The notes below the pieces were generated by a model. The model worked only from the letters and a program-made list of their open reading frames with translations. It was not told where the DNA came from and did not search any database. From Trematomus loennbergii (taxonomy: Eukaryota; Chordata; Actinopteri; Perciformes; Nototheniidae), in NCBI GenBank assembly GCA_012861695.1, contig JAAOOA010000127.1, positions 21,581,267 to 21,645,266 on the forward strand: a stretch of 64,000 nucleotides of DNA. The letters are read 5' to 3'. A program made the position numbers and the translations under genes. Positions 13,169-25,895 of this stretch are shown here, piece after piece. Positions within the stretch are counted from its first letter, which is position 1, and every line of letters starts with the position of its first letter.

Positions 13169-14340
13169 TTGTATGTTTTAGAAAGGACGGAGGTGAACCT
13201 CACGGCATTAGCATTCTGCCGAGGCTCCTCCAAGAGTCTGCTTTGCCCCTTTACAGATGCTCCACTGCCTCTCAGATTACTGAATAGACACTTCAGTCTG
13301 GATGCACACCGACCAGCTGTTTTTTCAAAACTGTTGTAGGTCCACTGCAGCCTTCTGAATTCCCTTTATGTGTTAATATTGTTTGTTATGGTGTGTCTCT
13401 CCATCTGAAGACAGCAGGAGTGTCTCTCCGTGGTTTTCTTTGCTAAGCTTCGAGACTATGGACATTCTTCCGTCTAATTTGAGTAATTTAAAATTCAGCA
13501 GAAGTAAAACGGTTTTGCCTCCAAGTGGCAAGCTTGTAAAAGGGCCTCATTTCTCCAACATTCATCACGTATTTAAATCCTTATTTAAATATGCGTTGCT
13601 ATGCTGCCAAAACCCTCTGGGATGTTATTTGGAGCAGGGACAGCAGACACTGAAGGGTTACTGGTATGCAGAGCAAGGCGCTCCAGCACATAAAGGAGCT
13701 GCTGCCCTGACGTGGGCAACTTCTGACATTTTGAATACTGTGCTGCATTATTATTTAAAATATGAGCCTTACAGCAAACTCCATCCCAAACTAAACTTTT
13801 GTTCTGTGCAGTACTAACTCTATGTTCACACTACAGGCAAAGGTGTCCTTATTTATTATGTAACCCTTATATGTGACACAGATCTGAATGTGAGCAACAG
13901 AATAATGAGCACACTTTCTTTTAGTTTTAACAATGACAGGTTGTATTTTTAATATACCCCAGCAATTTGCGTATTTAATCTAGTCTGGTACCCAAATATT
14001 ATTTAGCATAAATCAATTCATACAAGTATATCAAAAATGTATTATTTATATCCAAAGGATTAGTCGGGCTTGGGTTTCCGAGCCTTGAACTTCTCTTGGA
14101 CTCCTGTCTCTTGGGTGTGACATGTAACAAAAATGTGTAAGTATTATGGGCCAGTAATCTCATTTTAAATTTGATACATTTGCTGTTTATACCTTTGTTG
14201 CCACTTCTCATTTTGAATTACCAAAATGAGCTGTAACCTGTGTGTGTGGTTATTTAGAAGAGACAATATAGCCTGTTATGGACTGTAACAGTATTTCCCC
14301 TGGACTCTGCCTTGACTCTGACTATTTGGTCTTTTACTTT
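13169..14340. other. Gene-free stretch, nothing firm
   Basis: It contains a 144-codon plus-strand open frame (13383-13817) with no recognisable motif and no flanking splice signals, which I regard as chance or as conserved non-coding DNA. A TTTATT at 13852-13857 would read as AATAAA on the minus strand and could serve the unassigned exon at 14960-15170. Confidence 0.45.
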
Positions 14341-14531
14341 TACATGTTACTTGTTAGACGCTTTTATCCCAAGCGACTTACATACTCAATACTGTGGGCA
14401 ATCCCCACAGGAGCAATTTGGGGTGAAGTGTCTTGCCCAGGGACACAACGACATGCTGACTGCAGTGGGGTTTGAACCTGTGCTCCTTGATCCGAACACC
14501 AACGCTCTATCCACTGCGCCACACGCCTCCT
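14341..14531 (-). mobile_element. tRNA-derived SINE with L2-like tail, minus strand
   Basis: Read on the minus strand it has an A box (TGGCGCAGTGGATAGAGCG) and a B box (GGTTCAAACCC). Then come the SINE body (TTGTGTCCCTGGGCAAGACA, CACCCC) and the LINE-like 3' end GGGATAAAAGCGTCTAACA. The same family lies at 30721-30905 in the opposite orientation. Both Pol III boxes are well preserved. Confidence 0.85.
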
Positions 14532-14959
14532 ACTTGACTTGGACTCTATTGACTTGAAGTTAGTCTTGACTACAGCCCTTTGTTCTTCTCAGGGTTTATC
14601 TTTGATTTCAGAAATGACAGGGGCTCTTAATTAGGATCCCATTAATGAGTTACGTTGATGAAGAATCAAACCTAGAAGACACACTGTTCGCAGAGCCATT
14701 ACTAAGAAAAACAATTTTACAGCTCATTGCATAAAATAGGAATGGAAAATTAATCATTACATAAGATTATTAATAATAATGCACTGATTCAGTACCTCTA
14801 AACTAATCAAACGTATTAAACAAATGACACCAGAATCTAATTCATACTTTGAACGATGATTTGGGCAATTGAGTTATGCTAGCAGTTAAATAAATGTGTG
14901 ATTCACTAATGACAAGCTAGCCGGAAAGATAGGTGTGGTATGAACATTGGTTGTATGTC
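14532..14959. other. Gene-free stretch, nothing seen
   Basis: AT-rich sequence left of the candidate exon. It could be 3' UTR of that exon if the exon is real. Confidence 0.4.
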
Positions 14960-15170
14960 TTATATGTCACAGTGCGAACTCACAGAGTTTGAAAAGTCAT
15001 TTTTGTGCCGAAGGAGGGATTGTTTTGTGTGCTGTGCAGCAGGGTTGAGCTGTTGAAGCAGTCCTCTTTGATCCATAGAGCTGAGATGATCATAGTTGCC
15101 GTCGTACCAATCAATTCCCGCGTTTGTCCTCCAGTGCTCGTTGTCCACCTCCTGCTCCTCCTCCGTGGGG
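14960..15170 (-). CDS. Candidate terminal coding exon of an unrecognised gene
   Basis: The minus strand reads a pyrimidine-containing acceptor (TTTCCTCAG at 15171-15179), then 70 codons open to a TAA at 14960-14962. The product starts SPTEEEQEVDNEHW, continues NAGIDWYDGNYDHLSSM and ends SVSSHCDI. Composition is more GC-rich than the surroundings, acidic at the start and hydrophilic throughout, as expected of a cytoplasmic tail or disordered C-terminus. I recognise no family. No partner exon was found upstream (to the right), so it may be the last exon of a gene with large introns, a lineage-specific gene, or a chance frame. Confidence 0.3.
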
Positions 15171-18100
15171 CTGAGGAAATGTTTGCACACACGGCTTTTT
15201 TGGTAGTTATTTCTGCTCCCGCCTCAGGTCACATATTGAGCTGAACCTGGCAGTAAAAACTTTTTTCTGCGGTGTCTCAGACTTGTATGCTGATTGTCTG
15301 CTGCTTACTCTCTCCGCTACAGGGTGTATATGGCACTTTACAATAGGAATCTTCCATAATGATTGATAACCAATTACATGGTTACACACTGTGGTTTTAA
15401 TATGAGTTACATAACACCTGAGTGTCTTTAATCAGAGTGGTGTATAGTAGTATTTTAGTTGTCTATATTCCTGCATCAGTCCTCTTATATGCTTTGATAT
15501 TTGAACAGCAAATGAATCACTGTCTCTTTGTAACACGTTTACAAATGCTTTGACTAAAGGAAAAGCACGTAGTGAATGTGTGATAAAGTGTTGCCAGCTA
15601 ATTTGAATATAAACTGAGCTGGGATTTAAATAAACTGCGCCTTCCAACCAGTCCTTGTCAATGTGTAAATATGGCATTCATTCCACTATACTTTTTTTTA
15701 TCATACAAATCGCAATAAGCCCTTTTTGATCACACTTTACCGTCAGGTGTATTTTTACAATTGCTGAATAAAACGACAGCATGCTTCCACAAATCTCCTA
15801 CAACTGTTATCCACCTTACACACATCCATCAGAAGGTCACTATTATAGTTGTTTTTTCTGTACATGTTGTGAAATCAGTGACACGATTACAATCAGTATA
15901 CCAGGAATATTGTGATCAGCCACATGTAAATCTCTTTCTGCATTCAGTGATCACACACATTGGTCTGTCCACATCTTCTGACACCATCATCCATATTTAT
16001 CCAGCACATTTTACATCTGCATCGTAATGTGGATGTTTGTGTCTGTATTGTGGGATTTAAAAATTGTTAACCACAACATGCGTCAGCTTCCATGAAACAT
16101 AACCATAAGCTAGATCATTTTCACAAGTAACCATAAATTATCATATTTCTTTCCGAAGCCTTGCAAACAGTCTTTTGAATTCATTCTTCTGTAGCGATTT
16201 GTGAGCCGAAAGCATTTTAATTTACGGACACTCATTCAGAATCGCCAGACCTTAAGACAGTGACCATCGTTAAAAAATAGGTGTTGAATCGTCAAATAAA
16301 ATTAATTGTGTGCAGTGAGGAAAATATACCCATTTCAAGTGTCTGTGTGTTTGCGATGAAAGTGACTTCAAAAGTTGTTTTCATGAAAGAACAAAGCCCT
16401 CAGTTTCTGCCCATGTGTCGGACTGTCTGTCTGAGCAAAGAGTTTGGCCTCTTTGCAAACAGAACAAGTATTTGTGTTGCCCTCTGCTTCAGTGCACTGT
16501 GGAAAGGATGACAGTCTATAAACAACACAGTGGGGTTATGCACCACAAACTCTTCACTTTTCTCCTTTCTGCTTGACCTAAAAAACTTTTTGTAGGATCT
16601 TTAGCAATGAGGCTCTTTGATGACAAGATCATATCATTGTCATCTCCTTTTTGACATTTCTTATTTATAGAAACTATAAGTGTGCGCCTGTCTAGGTAGT
16701 GATGTAAGGACATCGTTGAGTGAAATGTGGTTTAAAAATACCAGCAAGGGGAAATGTCAGAGGGTCAGCCATTAGTGAATGAGATTCTCTGAGAGCGGGA
16801 CCTGTCATTTGTTTTCCCATGACTCGCAGCCTTTCCCAGCACCTGGATTGGAAAGTGGGGTTTGATGCAGGGATTTGGTGCTTTTGTCTTTGATGCATAT
16901 TTAATAGCATTACCTGCTGTGTAGAAGTCAGATCCTCCACCTGTCTTTGGTACATGACGTGTTTTTATTTCCTCCCTCGTATAGCAAGGCTTTGTTTCAC
17001 TGACTTCCTCCCTGTCACCTCCAGACACGGGACTATCATTCCCTCTGCACACCTGTGCTCCTTTTATACATCCAGCATTTCGCCGCGCCGATAGGCTCAA
17101 ATCTCTTCTCCGAGTCCCTGAATTAGCAATATTTGTTGTAATTAAGCCTGTGTGACAGCTGTAACCATGATTTATATTCATAAAGGTACATGCATTAATC
17201 CAGAAGGCAATGATCTCAAATCCCACAGGGAGTCGTTTGATCTCAATATGTTCAGTTACAGCTAGAGCCAGACGGATGCTGACATTTAGAGGCTGATAGA
17301 GATAACAAGGTTTTGAGAAATAAATCTGATAATGATCAAACGTCAGGTTTAATAATATAAAAAAATAAACACTTAAAAAAGATTTTTGATAAGGTTCCCT
17401 TGACTGATATTTTGCAGCCACTTGGCAGCAATAATAATGGTCCACTTGATTTTGAAGGACAGGGAAATCAATGTTGTTCTTCTACAGTAAGTGTTCATCA
17501 TCTATTACCACTCTAAGGCTTAAACAGTGATTTTTTGCAAACTTAAATAACTTGCATTAAGCTGAAAAAACATGTTTGTGTGTTCTTGATGATCATTGAA
17601 CAAAATAACCACTTATTTTGTGATTTTCTGGCTTTTGGCTATTTAAAGTTCACTCTTCATCAATCATGTTATTGTCATGTTACCAATTGGAGTGAGAGAA
17701 TAAATAAGTCCTGGTTGTCTTTTTGGTCTGACACTTGTTCCTTTTCCATTCCACACACTCTCCTTACCACCTTAATCTGAATACATGAAGGTTTCACAGG
17801 AGGAATCAATGAAGTCATACCTTTTTAAACAGTCACACTTTGAGTTTCAAAAACTACACCGTCCTTTATCACTTCTCAGCCGGGGCATTATAAACTATGT
17901 ATTTTCAAAATGGCACCGTCAGAAAGCAAAGTTTATGTTGGCCATGCTTGGTTTATCATCTCTCTGTTCCTGCATCTTGGACTGCAAATTATTCTCTCTC
18001 CTGTCAGAGTGTAAAATGATTGCTTAGTATGTTGCAGATGATTCATTATCACCCTGGGTAAAGACACAGCACATAAGATGGTGTTGATTGTGCTCATCCA

Positions 18101-21100
18101 TCTTGACGCGTGCAAATGTGTGCACAGATCCTGAGCTAAACTGCAGATATAAATACACCATTTGCTGTGTTGAAGTTGTCTGAGAGTTGTTTATGCTAAG
18201 CTCAATAATGCTTTTTTTTCTTTTGGAAATTGATGTCCCCACCCCAGGGTGTGACACTTCACTTCATAGTTATCTGATTAGCCACATCCATTTCTGCATT
18301 TCTGTGAACGCTGTCTGAACTCTTCACCTAATCAGGGCTAGACTACTTAATGATAATTGTATTTCTTGGCGCTCAGGACTATAAAGCTGCCATCTATAGT
18401 AATGTAAACACATTACAGTCCCCAACCTTCCCAATGAGATGTCATTCTTCAAGGATGCAGTGTGTTAGTGCTGTAGGACTACTCGGAGGCAGCCTCTTCC
18501 TACTTTATTTTTCATGGGGAAAACAGTGGTCCTCCTACTTTGCCCCAGGTTTGATGCTGTTGTTGTCATTAATTATAGGCTCGCGTGGTGTTGCTGCAAC
18601 CCATTACAAACCCACTCCTCCATCTTGGCTCTGTGATGATGCATTGCTTCAAACTTCTCATAAATAACCCCTGCCTGCTGCATTTAGCTTTGGAGGGGGA
18701 AGAGACGATGAAAGTGGGCCACAACAGATGATAGAGCCTGCAGAAGCTGATCCACATAGGCATGGGGAGCAAAAAGCAATTGATGGCACACTGTTGGAGG
18801 GAGAGGTAGACCTCCTGCATGGGCCAATCATTGAGATAATCTAATAGTTGGGCCAAAGCAACATCTATCTTACAGAGCCTATTTCTACTGATGCTGAGAA
18901 ACAGTTGGCTAGTAGACAACGACTGCATGCCGGCTGTAAATAGGATCTGAAGTATGCTCCACATTAACCCATTAGGAAATATAACTGGTGCTAACAATGT
19001 TAAAATCTGTAGTATAAGTAAGAATACATTTCAGGGTAGAAATTAGTAGTGTAACTATTGTGGGGGACGCTGTGTAGAGTCCTATTGTGTTGCTTTCTCA
19101 TAGCTTAGAGTTTTTAACATTTTTAAACCTATTCTTGTACCAACATGCAACAAAGTAGATTTAACTTAGTGTCTAGCTAACCTAATTTCCAGATGTGAGC
19201 AAAACTTAAGGAATCAGTGAAAACTCAATATGGCTTGAAATGTCTTTTAATTAAATGATTGAAGTTGACATGTCATTCTTGCGTGATGGCTTGCTACAAG
19301 GACTATAACAATACTAGAATAATGTAAAACAATTAGAATCGTGTCCAACGCACATTACATGATACAAGAGCATTTATTGAATTTATTTGTGAAAATTGGA
19401 TCTGATCCGAAGTCAATACCCCAACACCTGCAGTAAAATGTAAAGCATCTTTGCCCGGACAGTGGGTGTCATTTCCCTTTAAGATATTAGAAACGCCTCT
19501 CACACAGGAGCAGCTCTTCATGACTGCATCTGGTGCCTGTATATCTGCTCTTAACATTTACCTTGTGTAACAAAAGAGACAAATGATGTTGTGATCATGG
19601 ATCATTCACTCTTGCAGTTCACTGAGCTTTGAAATGATCCAGTTCAATATTACAAGTTTCTGCTACATGTCACATGAAAGTTTTTTAACAAGCTTTTGAA
19701 ATGTCGTTGTTCAAGAGGAAGTTTCATACTTTATCCTCTCAGGATTTTTGCAGAACTGAACTTTTCTTTACTGGATACCATTACAAGTTAGTTTTTTTTT
19801 AAGTATGTGGCTTCTAAGATCTACTATTTGTAGGCTTCTGCATACACAACACAGTATTATTAGCATGTGTGTGATGTACTGGCTGAGCTCATTTTCTTCC
19901 TTTTTGATTGTTGTTGGCACGTAAACAGCGATGTTTAATGCTGTTGATATAATTAGGATATTCTTCATATCCTAATTAGATCTAAACAGCTGAGCTGGGT
20001 CATTGCCAAGATGCAGAGCCTAGGCACTAAATATCAAAGCTGTACATATGCGGCAGTGTTGTTATATATAACTAGAGTTATTCGGCTTTACTCAAATATT
20101 ACATATTCTGCTCACGGCAACATCCAGTGCAGTCAAAAGGTATTAGGACTGTATGTGTTTCATCTACCATCTAGCATCCAAACTAAAAGGCTAAATCAAG
20201 CCCTGCAGTCCAAAACCTTGTGTGCAGCTAAAAACTCAGCCCAAATAACAAAGTATGTCCTTGGCACTGATTTTCAATACTGTTTAAATTTGCACTGAAT
20301 AAATACTGCACCCCACACATGCAAAAATCCCACACATGCCATAATCGGTTACATTCACACGTTATGAAATGAGGTTTTGAAGATGTAAGATTTCTGTGGC
20401 GGACAAATTAGGTCTGTGATCCATTTGCCTTTGCACAGTTGTTTTTGTTATTTTGTGAGGCCATGCCCAGAGATAAATGTTGAGTCTCATATGATAAGAT
20501 AACAAAAAGCTCTCAGGACGAGCTTCAAAGAGTGCAGCTGCTTATAGGAGAAAAAAAGCATTAACATTTCCTTCACATCCCGGTGGTTATGGATGGTTAT
20601 CTCTTCGCCGTCTTGTGTTCCATTTTCATTTTCCCGTTATCTCAGGGAGGCTTACCTGTTTCAGCTTATTCTGTGTTGGTTCAAATGCAGTCCTGTCAGT
20701 AATTCTAAATGAAACTGAGCCATTTTTTGTGTGCTAATCACTAGCTTGTGTCACTTGCCACCTGGGTGACTGGGAACCTCCATGGCAAGACATGTTGTCA
20801 CACCACAGCCGCCAGAATTAACAGTTTTATGAGTGGCACTGCCAGGAATCCACCATGGCGTCACATGGTGATACACAGAGGCTTCTTCGTTCATTTGAAT
20901 TATTGTGACAAGGCCAGCTATGTGTTATTCAACAGTGTATCAATTCATGTGCAACAGATTTTCACCATATAAAGGTATCAAATAGAACATTTTGTAGGAC
21001 TGTCTACTACTTACTTGATCACCAACATAGATTGTGTAGTTGACTATATGCTAAGCTCATACAGTTGTTATTATTACTACACCTGTCAAGCTTTCCATTT

Positions 21101-21357
21101 TAACATTACACATACGATTACCATGGTTTATTTCTCAAAAAAATACTTTTGAAACAATGGGTCCTTGAGTTCAGGCTTGAAAGCAGGCATAACAGTTTGC
21201 AGGGGACTTGTTTTAAAACAGGAATGGTGTAAATAGGATCCCTTTTATGGTCATTTAGATAATTGATACTAAAGCTATGAACCCGCCTCTCTAGCTCACA
21301 ATCCTTATTGAAGACATAGTAAAAAAAGAAACAATATTGCTCTTGAACTTCATAACT
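15171..21357. other. Gene-free stretch with two CNE-like blocks
   Basis: No recognisable exon. Two blocks stand out as long, moderately complex, repeat-free sequence: 16750-17350 (226-codon minus open frame without homology, many TTAATT/TAATTA-like cores) and 18440-18990 (142-codon minus open frame without homology). Such long stop-poor, AT-rich unique blocks in a fish gene desert are typical of conserved developmental enhancers, but this is inference. The rest shows nothing. Confidence 0.4.
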
Positions 21358-21400
21358 TCCCCGTTGCAGGACAAATTAAGGATTTCTGATTCTGATTAAG
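21358..21400 (+). repeat. Short LINE 3' tail remnant
   Basis: The segment TTGCAGGACAAATTAAGGAT followed by TTCTGATTCTGATTAAG matches the simple-repeat tail (TTCTGA)n common to teleost Rex/L2-type LINEs. Only the tail is visible. Confidence 0.45.
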
Positions 21401-24400
21401 TGCTATTTAGTTGTATTAGCAGTAGTTTGTAGTAGCACTTCTCCGTTGGCTGCTAAGCTTACTGTACTTTCTCACAATTACTCACTGTACATTTCACTCT
21501 TACCTTTACAAGAGAAAACGCTTTGAGGTTGAGGAATAGTCAAAAATGTGGCAAATGTAACGATATCATGGTCAGGTTGCCAGAGTTGCTTGTCTGTAAA
21601 CTCCAAATTCATAAAGAGCAAGACTCCTGCTGTGCTTACACGGTGAGCTAGTTAGTCCAACATGCTAACTTTAGCTGCTTATGCTCGATCAAATAAACAG
21701 CTTGTAAAATACAACATGGTAAAAGGAGCTTGACTGTGTATTAGTGCTGCTTGACAGGTGCTTCTATATCAGCTCCGAGACAGTATGTTTGAACTCTTGC
21801 AGCAAAATGATGACAAAGAGGTGTGGATAACAAGTCTCTTGATTTATAGCGAAGAGGGTGAGGCAGTGTGACACCTCTGGGGAAGGTTGTGCTGATATTG
21901 TCCCTTTCATCCTGGTTGTGTACATAAATAAATGGAAACATAGTCTTAAAGAGTGGTGTTGTTCATTTCAGGAATGGCTCAGCGCGTTGATAGCGTGTGT
22001 CGAGTGACAAATAGTGGGGTGCTCAAAGCTGAGAAGAAATGGGCTGTAAAGTTGTCTACTGGTAGTTTAAGTGTATAGTGTAACCCTGAATTTAGTTTCA
22101 TCTTTGGCCATGAAGGGAATACAAAGTCTCCCCTGTGCCTTCCGACCTCGAGCTGGAAGCAGAAACTGTTGCGACATATTTAATACAGTTACTTGATACA
22201 ACAGTCTATTTAAAATAAACCTTTGTGCATTAGAGCAAGAGGTGAAACACTATTTCAGCGAACTATTTGAGCTACATGAAGTGTTACAGTTTGACACCAT
22301 CTGTAGTCTCTGATGAGGAACTAGCAGATATTAAAGCTCCTGAAAAAACAGGTGATGACGAATTTAAGATTTCCTTTTTGGTTCAGAGATTTAAATAGCA
22401 TGGATTTTCACTTTACTTTTTACCCTCAATTTACCCATATAGCTTTAATATATTTAACTCTCTGAGGATACTGCATAAGTTGTCTATGAAGATTACCTTC
22501 TGAAGTACAGACTACGGAGACTTCCTCTGTTTCTGAAGTGTCTCCACTTACAGCTGATGGTTGGATCATCAAGTGTGAAGGTCCAGACATGTCTCTCCAT
22601 CTGTTGGGAGGAAACGGTGATTATGAGCTTGTGTTAGAGTTCTTATCGCCGCTTTAGCTGGCCAAAAAGCCATGTGTTCGAAAGATACACTTTCTAGCTG
22701 GAGGGATGTATGGGCCTGATGAGGTACGCGGACAGAGTATTGTACAGTATGTGCATTTTCAAAAGCAGCATTCACATGGTCATCATGGACTATTTCAATT
22801 ACCTTCAAACTAAACTCAGTTTCTCTCAAAATAACAGCGGTGGATTGTTTGATAATGATGATAGCAGTGGCGAGAATCAGATAACAAGCAAGGGTGCCAA
22901 TACAGTCTCAACGTTCCCATCTCTCTCATCCCTCGAGTGTAACTATCAGCTGCGGCCGAGGATCAATTATTCTTTTTTTTTTAAGCTTACGAGATCTTGT
23001 TTCACCGGTGCAGGCAATGCAGGTGTTTCATCTTTCATCGTCCCTGTGCGCGGCTTTGAACTGGACAGCCTTTGAGAGAAATGGTGCTGGAGGAGAGGTA
23101 GTCGGATATAACCTCTGCCTTTCGATGTTAAGTGGGTGCAATTGTGTGTGGTTTTCTCCACCGACAGCCATGAGTAATAGCAGCCTTGTATTTCACTGCT
23201 CACCTTGTTGAAAATGAACAACGTATTTATTCTTAGTGAGCACAAAATGAGTGGAAAACAGAAACAAATTAATCTTGTAATATGTAGCATGGGAGACAGG
23301 CCAATAATGCTACAGTTTATCACATTACTCCTAATAGCTATCAACCTTTTATGATGATTTTTTGCTTTTATTTTATCGTAAAAAAATTTACATAATAGGA
23401 TTAAGCCAAATTTCACTTTTGTGAAAACAGTTTACTGCTTGAGGTTACAAAACATTTATTCAACTACTAACTAACTCTCATAGTTATAATAATACATCAT
23501 CATGAACGTGACCACCATCGCTTCCTAATTGCAAAGCGCATGCTTGTAATAATAAAGTTTAAATGCTACTATATATATATATACCATGATAAAGAAGTAA
23601 AAACATATCTGCATTTCCTTCTCATTGCTTAGCCCACTGAAGCTTTTGCCCTTTTTGTCACAAACAGATAAAGAATAACGACTTTACAGTAGTAAGGGGT
23701 TTTCTACCTTTCATTATCCATTATAAACACAGCAGTATAAGCATTGGATCCATTTAGCATCAATTCCTGAGGCCTTTAAGTTGCCCATTTTGTTGTTTAT
23801 CAGTCCTATTTTATTCAAGGGAATCATTTTATGTGGATAACTGAAGACAGATCATGACATGAAACTCTCCCTTATTTACATTATATGTAAAATGCAGAAA
23901 AAGGACTGAAGCACATGGATCCAATTCCTTTCAACTTGTAATGGTCCAAATGTTGTTTTGTCATCAGAGTAAAAGAAAGTGTGGCCTGCAGTTAGCTGCA
24001 GTCCACTCTTCTGTCTGGAGTTTGATCGAAGAAATACCTTATTCAGCTGAAAACTGATGGATGAGTAGAAATCCCTATTTATGTAAAATGGCAGCTTGTG
24101 GCCACACTCAACCCTTGGAGCAAATCAAGTAGGTTGTTCTTAGTTTTCTCTGATGGATACATTCTCTCATGCTTAGAATCAACAAATTACTTATGGGGTA
24201 ACGTTACATCATGAAGAAAAATGCACTTATACAATTGTCTTACAGATATCTGCTACAATGAGGGAAGAGCGGTGTAACTTTACTTCAAATGGAGAGAGTG
24301 AAATAAATATTTAAAAATTCTATGATCCATTTTTGTTCAGAAGAGTGAGTCATACAGTTCCCCACGACCCCAGATATAGAAGTGAGTGAACCACTAACGA

Positions 24401-25579
24401 ATGTGACAAGTGTGTAAGACCTGTCTTTTTTTATCTCCTCCTCTTAAAACTGCTTTAGGATCAGTGTCTAAGACCATTGAAGCATACTGCATCAGTATAT
24501 GGCTGCACAGAGGTCTTAGGAACATCAAAGGTGACTGATGCAATGACTTTATAGTTAGCAGGTCGCAGAAGTTCTTTTTCTGCCTTGAAACAAAAAAGTA
24601 TGCAATCTAGTTACACCTTTTAATTTCACGGCCATTCATTCATATTGCTTCGTGTCGTGCCTGGCAGGTGTTTTTTTCAGAGCTGTGAAGATCTTATTCT
24701 CCCAGCCTCTAGCCCATTTTGCGGAATAAAAACCTGATCCACCTTTTTTTTTCTGGTGCAGCTGGCGGTTGCTTTGTCTGCATTTTGCCAGCTTTAGGTC
24801 AATTCAAGGAGTCAGGTTAATTCCCCTTGTATCCTGGCTGTTTTAATGATACCTGAGTTCTCAACCACATTTAATGAACCTTCAGTTTGTCTGAATAGCG
24901 ACTGATTTGAGTCTGAAGACATGGTAATGACAAATAACCGTGATGGATAGACTACACTGAATAGCTAGGTGGCTCAGTCAGTGGATCACATGCTTTGAAG
25001 GAACATAACAACGTGGCATCAGAGTGATAATGACATGCGTATATAGCGCCACGATTGCAGATGATATTATTAAATTAACTTGATCTTTACCACTCTATTA
25101 GGTTGTAAAGGTCTTTAGGGGAATGATGCCTCTTTACCCTGCATGTAGACCCCTCAGAAAAGGATGATAGTATGAGTAGCAACCTCTAAATTGTCTCCGT
25201 CAAATCCTGCAGAGACCTCATGTCAGGGTGTTTCTCTGAAAGCAGCAGATCTCTTGGTATTTCCCTCACACATTCTCCTTATGCGCTGAATCTTTAAAAA
25301 AAGAAAAAGAAAAAAGAAACTGGGCTAGTCTCCGGCACACGTCGCTCCTGAAATAACTGCAGGTGATAACTAGCTGAGGTTTGGTAGCAGGTGTCCTGTC
25401 ACCTTCGCCATTATGTATGCATACCTGTGGGCGGAGGTGGTAATTAACTGTTGCTGCGTCATTTTTAGATGGTTGCCATGACAGCTCCCTCTGTGCTCTC
25501 TCTTTCTTCTCACCTTTTCTTCTTCTTCTTAATAAACTGTCATCTACTTACAGTGTCTCTTTCTGTTCTGTTCTGTTCT

Positions 25580-25581
<2 letters not shown>
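21401..25581. other. Gene-free stretch, nothing firm
   Basis: It holds a short AT run at 23566-23585, A/T homopolymers and open frames without homology (for example 22569-23416). A decayed tRNA-SINE-like head (GGTGGCTCAGTCAGTGGATC) lies near 24968. No exon was recognised. Confidence 0.5.

Positions 25582-25895
<314 letters not shown>

Noticed and set aside
16765..17445. 226-codon minus-strand frame
   Set aside because: The longest frame in the desert, but it has no motif, no splice support and random composition; better explained as non-coding DNA.
24960..25020. Possible tRNA gene or SINE head
   Set aside because: Only an A-box-like GGCTCAGTCAGTGGATC is present; no B box or cloverleaf.
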